Shown piece by piece: positions 35,511 to 42,463 of a DNA stretch of 64,000 bases (the first letter of the stretch is position 1; every line of letters starts with the position of its first letter). The translations under genes were made by a program, and so were the position numbers. The stretch covers positions 209,731 to 273,730 of the forward strand of contig JAILXU010000003.1 in NCBI GenBank assembly GCA_045430275.1, in the 5' to 3' direction. Source of the DNA: Oceanobacter sp045430275 (GTDB lineage: Bacteria > Pseudomonadota > Gammaproteobacteria > Pseudomonadales > Oceanobacteraceae). The notes under the pieces were generated by a model. That model saw only the letters and a program-made list of their open reading frames with translations. It had not been told where the DNA came from and did no database searches.

Positions 35511-36079
35511 TGCTTTAACCTCTCTGATCCACGACGAAGCCATGACTTCACCGTATTAACCCCGGTATCAAAGCGTTGTGCCAGCTCCTCACGGGAATAA
35601 CCCATCAGATAAGCCAGTTCGATACACTGTTTGACCTTGTCGTTCATGGGAGTCAGGCATTGCCGAATGTGGCTTCTGAGCTGAGTGCGGGCGTACTCGG
35701 CATCCGGGGTTTCATGCGCCGATAACAACGCCGTATCGGCTTCATCCTCGTCCATGGGCAGAGCATCCTGATTCACCGGTTCACGCTGATGAATATGGCG
35801 CTGTTCCTTCTGCAACTTGTCGATGGCCCGATACCGGACAATCGACGTTATCCAGGTCAGGGGCCGGGACATATGAGGCTGATAACTCTCCGCGTTCTGC
35901 CAAATCTGCATAAAGGCTTCCTGCAATACCTCGTTGCTCAACTCATCCGACTGCACAATACGAAAAGCGACCCCGTTCAGATAAGGCGACAGCCGGTTGT
36001 ACAGCACTTTGATGGCACGTTGATCTTTCAAACGGCAACGGCCCAGCAAATCAATCAGCTCTTGATCGTTGCTTTGCAT
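35474..36079 (-). CDS. ECF-family RNA polymerase sigma factor
   Basis: This 201-residue factor has region 2 (AIKVLYNRLSPYLNGVAFRI, EVLQEAFMQIWQNAESYQPH, TWITSIVRYRAIDKL) and region 4 (DKVKQCIELAYLMGYSREEL, AQRFDTGVNTVKSWLRRGSE). It binds core RNA polymerase and directs it to a small regulon. It is the first gene of the operon that continues with its anti-sigma factor, an LRR protein and a porin. A promoter with boxes GCAAC and CCGTAT lies at 36112-36138 on this strand, matching one before the lipoprotein gene at 28849, so autoregulation is likely. Confidence 0.92.
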   Translation of the reverse strand: MQSNDQELIDLLGRCRLKDQRAIKVLYNRLSPYLNGVAFRIVQSDELSNEVLQEAFMQIWQNAESYQPHMSRPLTWITSIVRYRAIDKLQKEQRHIHQREPVNQDALPMDEDEADTALLSAHETPDAEYARTQLRSHIRQCLTPMNDKVKQCIELAYLMGYSREELAQRFDTGVNTVKSWLRRGSERLKQCLQNKSHTDLI

Positions 36080-36111
36080 GAGAACTCCAATATGAACGGG
36101 TATGAGGAGTT

Positions 36112-36138
36112 ATACGGAAGCATCGTGTAAAAAGTTGC
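36112..36138 (-). promoter_or_regulatory. Autoregulated ECF-type promoter of the sigma operon
   Basis: On the minus strand GCAAC (36138-36134) is followed after 16 bases by CCGTAT (36117-36112), 33 bases before the start codon. The extended -35, TGCAACTTTTT, is shared with the promoter at 28783-28809. AAAAAGTTG and CAACTTTTT around 36129-36154 also form an inverted repeat. Confidence 0.75.
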
Positions 36139-36189
36139 AGGCTAATCAACTTTTTAACAAGAGTGGGGACATGTGCCGATTCAGAAAAG

Positions 36190-36215
36190 AAGCGGGTATA
36201 ACCCGCTTACTTTTT
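36190..36215 (+). terminator. Terminator-like hairpin before the HNH gene
   Basis: AAGCGGGT (36190-36197) pairs with ACCCGCTT (36201-36208), followed by ACTTTTT. Confidence 0.6.
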
Positions 36216-36252
36216 AGCACCCGTTTGAATTATGGTGACAGCAGGAACCTTC

Positions 36253-37191
36253 ATGGATGTCAGCAACATGCCCGTGCACAACCCGATCTGCGACCGCCTT
36301 CAGACGCTCAACACCGCCACCATCAGTGGCAAGCGTGCGCCACACAAACCGCTGCTGATACTGGTGGCTTTGGGAGAATGGCAGCGAGGTAATCGTGTTA
36401 TTCGCTTTGCGGATATTGAAAAACGGTTGATCAGTTTATTGAGGGCTTGGGCACCACCAATTAAAAGTGCTCCCAATGCCACCAAGCCCTGGTGGCATCT
36501 GAAGTCTGATGGGTTATGGCACATTCATGATCTGGAGCGACTGGCACTATCACAGAACATCCGTTCCTATCGCCAATCAACCGCCAGCTTTAGCAATGAC
36601 GTATTGGCATGGCTGGACACAGACCCCAGCGCCATCCACACCATAGCGGGCCTGATTCTGCAGCAGCACTTCCTGCCCACCACCTACCAGAGCGTTCTGG
36701 ATCAATGCGGACTGGATATACCGGCTCCGTTTGAGCTGGAATCTCCCAACCAGATCAAAGACAGCACCAACGCCCAACAGCGTTATCGCGCCGCCAGCTT
36801 TCGTCACGATGTCCTCAAAGCCTACGACCATCGCTGCGCCGTTAGCGGCTTTCAGATCACACTGGGCGGCACAGCTATCGGCTGCGAAGCCGCACACATT
36901 CAGGCACACGCCTTCGACGGCCCGGATACCGTTGATAACGGACTGGCACTGGAACCCACCCTGCACACCCTGTTCGACCGGGGCATCTGGTCGCTCAGTG
37001 ACGACCGCCGCATTCTGGTATCACAGGAATTTTCCGGCTCTGATATTGGCCTTGAACGCATTCGATCACTCAGCGGCCAACCCATCCGCGAGCCTTTGCC
37101 TGGGCAGACAACACTGAATGTTGAATACATACGCTGGCACCGTGAAGCCAAACGTGGCGGGATATTTCGGGCACCGGCATTGCCGTGGTGA
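36253..37191 (+). CDS. HNH endonuclease, phosphorothioate-DNA restriction type (SBD-HNH)
   Basis: The 312-residue reading is from ATG 36253, with CAGGAACC upstream. The N-terminal part begins with GKRAPHKPLLILVALGEWQR, the signature of the sulphur-binding domain of ScoMcrA/SprMcrA-like enzymes, which recognise phosphorothioated DNA. The C-terminal part is an HNH nuclease: AYDHRCAVSGFQI, EAAHIQAHA, DNGLALEPTLHTLFDRGIW. No dnd or ssp modification genes are in the window, so it would act as a stand-alone enzyme against foreign modified DNA. It is the first gene of the accessory block and precedes the reverse-transcriptase gene by about 110 bases on the same strand. Confidence 0.82.
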   Translation: MDVSNMPVHNPICDRLQTLNTATISGKRAPHKPLLILVALGEWQRGNRVIRFADIEKRLISLLRAWAPPIKSAPNATKPWWHLKSDGLWHIHDLERLALSQNIRSYRQSTASFSNDVLAWLDTDPSAIHTIAGLILQQHFLPTTYQSVLDQCGLDIPAPFELESPNQIKDSTNAQQRYRAASFRHDVLKAYDHRCAVSGFQITLGGTAIGCEAAHIQAHAFDGPDTVDNGLALEPTLHTLFDRGIWSLSDDRRILVSQEFSGSDIGLERIRSLSGQPIREPLPGQTTLNVEYIRWHREAKRGGIFRAPALPW

Positions 37192-37300
37192 GTTGGAAAG
37201 TCAGGGCGATTTGTTGTCTTTTGTCGTTATGGGGTGTGCGTTAGACTGAGGCTGTCTCGTTAATAAGAAGTAACTGGCTACCTGTTAAGGATAAACCGAT

Positions 37301-40300
37301 ATGCCCCAGATAGATCCTAAATACGATCGTTTGCAATTGAAAGATGAATACCTGAAAGATCCATTACTAATGGCGCTTGCATGGAAAAAAGCACACGATT
37401 ATATCCGCAATATTAATTGGTATGCAGATAACTTTGAACTTGATAAATCGACTTTAAATTTGGCAAAGTGCTGTAAAGAATGGGTAGCGGAAATAAACAG
37501 TAGCAAAGTCTCGTTCTCCGGCTTGAAACTGGTACCCGCCCCAAAATCAGCAGCTTGGGCATTCATACCGAATAAATGTCCCACTGAGGTCGATGAGATA
37601 CTCGATGTTTCTATTGATGAGCTTGGAAATGCCTGTTACTGCCTAAAATGGGTTCCAGAATCAGAGCCTGGTTCTGACAAACCTACCAATATCAAATTAC
37701 GGCCACTTGCTCATATTGGCATTAAAGAGCAGACCATGATGACCTTGGTGATGATGTGTCTCGCCAATGAAGTCGAAGCTATTCAGGGCGATCCATCAAC
37801 CAAATATGATGATGTACACAAAAAGAGAGTCGTGAGCTATGGCAATCGTCTTTACTGCAAATACCAAGAGGATGATGAGGGAAAGGTAACTGCTGAGCAT
37901 AATTACGGGGCAACGACGATTTACAGCAAATATTTCACCGATTACCGCCAGTTTATTCAACGCCCTTACTTTTTCGCTTCCAAGGCTTTGCCTGAGAAAG
38001 ATCCTGATGAAGAAGTTTATCTGGTCGATCTGGATTTAAGCCAGTTTTATGATCGAATTGATCGGGAAAAACTGATAATAAAAATTAAGGAATTAACTCT
38101 CAAGAATCAACAAACGGTAATTGAGCCGAATGGAACAGTAGATGCCTTTCTAGATGCATTTCATGCTTGGCCTTGGTCTCCGTGTGCTAAAGATAGTTAC
38201 GAGGTTTGTAAAACAGATGGTGAAAATGGTATATCAAAAGCACCTAATGGTTTACCTCAGGGGTTAGTTTCTTCTGGATTTTTATCGAATATTTACATGC
38301 TTGATTTTGATGAGCACATGCTTCGATGTATTACTAGCGGAGTACTAGAATACAAGGACAAGGACAAGGACAAGGACAAGGACAAGGACAAGGACAAGGA
38401 CAAGGACAAACCATATGAAATCAAACTGATCGATTACTGCCGCTATGTAGATGATATGCGTTTGGTGGTTATCGGCCCCAAACGAAGTAAGGATATCCAA
38501 AATCCAATAAAGACGATTCAGCAGGATATAAACGCTTGGATAACTCCGATACTTGCTGAACTGAACCTATATCTAAACAAAGAAAAAACCAAAGTTGAGG
38601 TTTATCGAGGTAAGTCCAAAGGAATATCCAGCACTCTGGAAACAATCCAAAGCAATATGAGTGGCCCACAAAGCATGGAAAGTGCGGATGAGATGGTCAC
38701 TCAGCTTGAATCCTTGTTAATGCTCTCCGATGGAAATGTTCCAGATCAGGATGGTCAAAACTGCACCCCTAATGGACTCGCCGCCATTGAAAAGAGTGTA
38801 TTTGATGTTCGAGAAGATACCTTAAAACGCTTTGCTGCAAACAAGATCTCCAAGGTCTTGAATAACAAACGTCATTTTACATCCAGAGACATAGATGAAA
38901 ATGGCAACCCGGTTGCTGGCGAATGGGATTATTTGCAAGAACGAATGTCCAGGCGCTTTATTGCTAATTGGTCACATGACCCCGCATTGGTTCTTCTCCT
39001 GAAAAAAGGCTTGGAGTTATTCCCAAGTCCCAAGGTATTAAACCCTGTACTGGATCAATTGAAAGACGTTTTAAAGAGAGAGGGAGGTATTGAGGAAGAG
39101 AAACAAGTGGCAGTCGCCCGATATTGTTTATCTGAAATATTTCGACACTCCGCAATCGTTATTCATCGAAAAGACCCCCAAGCTATTCCTGCGCATGCAG
39201 ATGTTGAAGGCTACTTTGAGTTGCTGCAAAACACAGCGGCGGCGGCTGTTTCAGGTTCACTTGGGGTGAAGCCGAAGTCTTCAGATGAGTTTGACTTACT
39301 CGGTGAGCAAGCAAGATTTTTATTGCTGGTAAGGCTTGATACAACACTCGAAAGTTCATGTGGTGACGCAGAACAAGATCTGATTTTTAAGCTGGTTCAG
39401 GGCTATCGGAATATCTCGATAAAAAGTTTACTTGGCAAAGTAAAAATGGTTGAACGGCTCAAGACGAAACAAGAAGTACTGGCGTCCTGTATTTTGATCT
39501 CAGCACAACTTCTAGCCGATCAGAAACCCGTGATCCGTGCAGCTTGCTGCCTATTTGATAAATTACCAATCAGTACTCGGTCAATCCTGGAAAAAATATC
39601 GGCTCAAAACCCTGATCTTATGCGAGCAATTTATTTCCATGCACGGTCAATGAAATACGCTTGGTATTCTAAGGATAGGGATAAAGACTTTATCACTGAT
39701 ATTGCAGAAAGGCTTTATCTGAATGTCCGGCCATCAGCCAAGCCTCTAAAAGAAATCACGACTCCTACTGGCATCTATCAATTATGTAGTCGCGCAGACA
39801 ATCCTTTTGCCAATGAAGTAATGGCTTTAAAGCTGTTTCAGGCTCTGCTTGAAAAATTACCAGAGTTTGATTTCAAAGATTCAAAAGTTATAGATCTCAG
39901 CAGAACGAAAGTGCAAACCACCGGATACAAAGTTCCACCCGCTTTTTCTGCATTCGATCACGATATAAAAATAGTAAAAATAGACGAGGATAAAACTCAT
40001 GCTGCAGTTGTGGATATGGCATCTCATTTGACGGATTTGGAAGAAGAGCCGATGCAACTCCAACGCGTTGCACTGGCAATGCGGGCTGTATTAGCAGGTT
40101 CTGCAGATCCAACGGGATTCGGTCAGTCATTCACTCCCAGGGCAGGCTATCGAGGAGTGAAATCTACCAGCTTCAAACGTCAGTTCGGCATGATGACAAC
40201 GCCGGAATCTCTTGCTGGTGAAGCCGCTCAGTTCTCAAGCTGGCTGTCTACTTTGTTGGCTAAGCTTCTACGTTGGCCGGGGATTCATGTAAACGATCAG

Positions 40301-41332
40301 GGTTTTGATTGGCCACGAGAGCTGACAAAATCGGCAGTAACTGACTTGATCAACAATCGATTGAAAGAACTCAAAGCATCCTACTGTCAGCTATCAGAAA
40401 TGCCGGTTCTTCCCGAGCTGATCACACCTGATTGGGAATACGGCAAGAAATCACTGACTGTTGTGATGGTTCAATCCAAGTTGCCGTTTAAAGCGGATTT
40501 CGGGAAAGCTGGAACGCTCCTGGATACTCCCGACTATCGAGCCAAACATCGTTGCCATGTTGCACGGGTAGCCGAGTTGGTCGTAAAACATATTGATGCT
40601 CAAAGTATTGAAGTGGACAAAAAGCAAGAAGTAGATCTGATTGTTTGGCCGGAACTGGCTGTACACAAGGATGACTTGGATATCCTTATTCACTTGTCTC
40701 GAAAAACACATGCTATTGTTCTGGCCGGTTTAGGCTTTATCAATCAGCCTGGAGTTCCTGGCCCTAATAACTGTGCAATATGGATCGTTCCTAGAAAACA
40801 CAATGGTAATCAAAACGAACTCAAGCGATTTCAGGGTAAGCATCATATGATGGAGGGGGAGCGGTATTTAAAAATTCAGCCTTGGCGACCATATCAGTTA
40901 ATGTTGGAATTGCGGCATCCAGAGTTTCCGGATAAATCAGGCTTCAAATTAACCTGTGCTACCTGCTTTGATGCTACTGATATCAAATTAAGCGCAGATC
41001 TTCGTGATAAATCAAATGCGCTGTGTATCCCTGCATTAAACGCAGATGTTAATTCTTTTGATACTATGGTCGAGGCTCTTCATTATCATATGTATCAGCC
41101 TGTAGTGCTGGTAAATACGGGTGAATTTGGAAGCTCTTATGCTATGGCTCCATATAAAGAACGCCACAAACGATTGATTGCTCATTCTACTGGTAATCAT
41201 CAGGTAGCAATTAGTACTTTTGAAATGAATATGTTTGATTTCAGAAGAGATGGTTTGGGGACAAGTATGCTTTCTGGAGTTGAAACCAAAACCCCTCCTG
41301 CTGGAGTTCCAACTAAAGATACTCTGAAATGA
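37301..41332 (+). CDS. DRT1-like defence reverse transcriptase with C-terminal nitrilase domain
   Basis: This 1343-residue protein joins a reverse transcriptase and a nitrilase. RT motifs are motif A LVDLDLSQFYDRID, motif B NGLPQGLVSSGFLSNIYM and the catalytic Y382-V-D-D385 box in CRYVDDMRLVV, followed by LNLYLNKEKTKVEVYRG. A helical middle of about 600 residues precedes the nitrilase fold, whose triad can be read as Glu1118 (VWPEL), Lys1180 (FQGKHHMMEGE) and Cys1222 (ATCFDA). This is the architecture of the UG1/DRT class 1 anti-phage systems. An in-frame (Lys-Asp)9 tract sits just before the YVDD box. The gene is AT-richer than the core genes around it, which suggests transfer. It lies outside the tRNA-Arg island boundary. 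Confidence 0.88.
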   Translation: MPQIDPKYDRLQLKDEYLKDPLLMALAWKKAHDYIRNINWYADNFELDKSTLNLAKCCKEWVAEINSSKVSFSGLKLVPAPKSAAWAFIPNKCPTEVDEILDVSIDELGNACYCLKWVPESEPGSDKPTNIKLRPLAHIGIKEQTMMTLVMMCLANEVEAIQGDPSTKYDDVHKKRVVSYGNRLYCKYQEDDEGKVTAEHNYGATTIYSKYFTDYRQFIQRPYFFASKALPEKDPDEEVYLVDLDLSQFYDRIDREKLIIKIKELTLKNQQTVIEPNGTVDAFLDAFHAWPWSPCAKDSYEVCKTDGENGISKAPNGLPQGLVSSGFLSNIYMLDFDEHMLRCITSGVLEYKDKDKDKDKDKDKDKDKDKPYEIKLIDYCRYVDDMRLVVIGPKRSKDIQNPIKTIQQDINAWITPILAELNLYLNKEKTKVEVYRGKSKGISSTLETIQSNMSGPQSMESADEMVTQLESLLMLSDGNVPDQDGQNCTPNGLAAIEKSVFDVREDTLKRFAANKISKVLNNKRHFTSRDIDENGNPVAGEWDYLQERMSRRFIANWSHDPALVLLLKKGLELFPSPKVLNPVLDQLKDVLKREGGIEEEKQVAVARYCLSEIFRHSAIVIHRKDPQAIPAHADVEGYFELLQNTAAAAVSGSLGVKPKSSDEFDLLGEQARFLLLVRLDTTLESSCGDAEQDLIFKLVQGYRNISIKSLLGKVKMVERLKTKQEVLASCILISAQLLADQKPVIRAACCLFDKLPISTRSILEKISAQNPDLMRAIYFHARSMKYAWYSKDRDKDFITDIAERLYLNVRPSAKPLKEITTPTGIYQLCSRADNPFANEVMALKLFQALLEKLPEFDFKDSKVIDLSRTKVQTTGYKVPPAFSAFDHDIKIVKIDEDKTHAAVVDMASHLTDLEEEPMQLQRVALAMRAVLAGSADPTGFGQSFTPRAGYRGVKSTSFKRQFGMMTTPESLAGEAAQFSSWLSTLLAKLLRWPGIHVNDQGFDWPRELTKSAVTDLINNRLKELKASYCQLSEMPVLPELITPDWEYGKKSLTVVMVQSKLPFKADFGKAGTLLDTPDYRAKHRCHVARVAELVVKHIDAQSIEVDKKQEVDLIVWPELAVHKDDLDILIHLSRKTHAIVLAGLGFINQPGVPGPNNCAIWIVPRKHNGNQNELKRFQGKHHMMEGERYLKIQPWRPYQLMLELRHPEFPDKSGFKLTCATCFDATDIKLSADLRDKSNALCIPALNADVNSFDTMVEALHYHMYQPVVLVNTGEFGSSYAMAPYKERHKRLIAHSTGNHQVAISTFEMNMFDFRRDGLGTSMLSGVETKTPPAGVPTKDTLK
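38354..38407 (+). repeat. Perfect hexanucleotide microsatellite (AAGGAC)9 inside the reverse transcriptase gene
   Basis: Nine identical AAGGAC units run uninterrupted for 54 bases and encode Lys-Asp nine times (residues 352-369), ending 12 residues before the catalytic YVDD. Slippage would change length by two residues at a time without a frameshift. Confidence 0.97.
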
Positions 41333-41488
41333 AAATTTCTCATGAGTTGCTTGCCTTAGTTTTAGTTGAAGGTTAAAGCACTGATTAGCTATACAGCTAA
41401 ATGGAAAGGACTAAAAAGCGAAAGCCTCTTGTATATTGACCGGAGACAGGACGCTGATTGGGCCCAAAAACCCCCTTTTAACAGACAC

Positions 41489-41512
41489 AAAAAAGCCGAC
41501 ATGATGTCGGCT
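41489..41512 (-). terminator. Displaced terminator of tRNA-Arg
   Basis: On the minus strand AGCCGACATCATGTCGGCT is followed by TTTTT. It lies 10 bases beyond the copied tRNA 3' end (41523), exactly where a tRNA terminator would be. It is therefore probably the original terminator of the tRNA-Arg gene, moved 13.7 kb away by the island. Confidence 0.8.
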
Positions 41513-41517
41513 CTTTC

Positions 41518-41532
41518 AAATATGGCCCGCCC
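41518..41532. repeat. Left attachment repeat (tRNA 3'-end copy)
   Basis: AAATATGGCCCGCCC is identical to 55193-55207. On the minus strand it reads GGGCGGGCCATATTT: the last acceptor-stem bases, discriminator and CCA of tRNA-Arg plus five bases. Confidence 0.85.
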
Positions 41533-41749
41533 TCCGGAGAGTAGGTATGTAAGTAACTAAAAAGCACTTTAACCTACCTAAATAAGTAAAAATCAATATA
41601 AATCAATGTATTACAAATCATCGTCAGTGGCAGAATCTGAAGTTGATGTAATTTAAAATCACTTTTTCTGGTCACAATATGAGAATTTATGTTTGACATT
41701 TTTGACCCATAGGATGATCGTTACCCATCGGCATAATCAGAGGTGAGCG

Positions 41750-42463
41750 ATGGCGCGTTTCGATTGCGTAAAAGTGGTTGAAGACTATCTGCATATTTGG
41801 AGTACTCGATCCTCTCGTAGGCTGACCATCAGCCTGGAAGAGCATTATCCAGGTCACCAAATTAGTCAGATTGGGCGGCCGAAATTACTCATCCGACAGC
41901 AGGTGATCGAGTGGCCAGAGTCCAAACCGTTGGCCAAGCCAATACACATTTCTCAAGTGATTTCGCCATCAACGGACAGTCTGGGGCTGTCTGACCCCGT
42001 AAAAATCCCTCTGTCCTCAATTGCCGGTATCCATCCTGAAATTCTCAAAATTTGCGACGCAGCGGATGCTGCTCTGCCAATCGGAGGTTCCATCCCTGAA
42101 TTTCAACCAGCGGTTATTGAGCGTCTCACTGATATCACGCCGCTCATTCTGCATCGATTTCAGGGACGCCTTTATGTGGTTGGAAGCCTCAATATCTATC
42201 GAGCCGCCAGGAAGGTCTGTGAGCCAGAAACGGAAATTATGGCCCGGATTCATGAGCTAAAAATGGGGCCACGACTCCGTTTAATTATCGAGAACGAGGT
42301 GCTCGTAGCGCCGTTGATTTTCTCTCAGGCATCAACCCCCAAAACGATTTTCCGAATCCATCAATGGATGCAGAATGCTAAAAATTACGTTGGGTTGGGA
42401 GCTCCATTGTCATTGCGCGGCTTTGCCAGATGGGGAGGGTTCGATGTCCGAAAGCTCAAGTGA
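41750..42463 (+). CDS. Unknown protein, first gene of the recombinase trio
   Basis: This 237-residue soluble protein has no signal peptide. GAGGTGAGCG precedes the ATG. The middle segment (ERLTDITPLILHRFQGRLYV, then VGSLNIYRAARKV) recalls the ParB-type pattern of a value-binding loop followed by an Arg-rich helix, but this is weak. The N-terminal SRRLTISLEEHYPGHQISQI is basic. It overlaps the next gene by 20 bases, so all three genes are co-translated. It is probably an accessory or DNA-binding factor for the two recombinases. No family was recognised. Confidence 0.75.
   Translation: MARFDCVKVVEDYLHIWSTRSSRRLTISLEEHYPGHQISQIGRPKLLIRQQVIEWPESKPLAKPIHISQVISPSTDSLGLSDPVKIPLSSIAGIHPEILKICDAADAALPIGGSIPEFQPAVIERLTDITPLILHRFQGRLYVVGSLNIYRAARKVCEPETEIMARIHELKMGPRLRLIIENEVLVAPLIFSQASTPKTIFRIHQWMQNAKNYVGLGAPLSLRGFARWGGFDVRKLK

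Larger units (their letters stand above)
41333..41749. other. Intergenic region holding the island's left end
   Basis: This 417-base gap has no convincing gene. In order it holds: unassigned sequence after the reverse-transcriptase gene; a leftward terminator (41489-41512); the 15-bp attachment repeat (41518-41532); a full match to the IHF consensus WATCAANNNNTTR, AATCAATGTATTA (41601-41613); one TGGTCAC heptamer (41669-41675); and the leader of the 237-residue gene with GAGGTGA as ribosome site. Confidence 0.6.

Noticed and set aside
37192..37300. A retron-like structured RNA before the reverse transcriptase
   Set aside because: The 109-base gap shows no strong inverted repeats, and DRT1-type proteins are not known to need an adjacent RNA.
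38354..38407. Treating the AAGGAC tract as a CRISPR or iteron array
   Set aside because: It is a six-base tandem repeat inside a coding frame with no spacers.
41366..41560. A 64-codon open frame over the left end of the island
   Set aside because: No ribosome site, and it runs through a terminator hairpin and the attachment repeat; chance frame.
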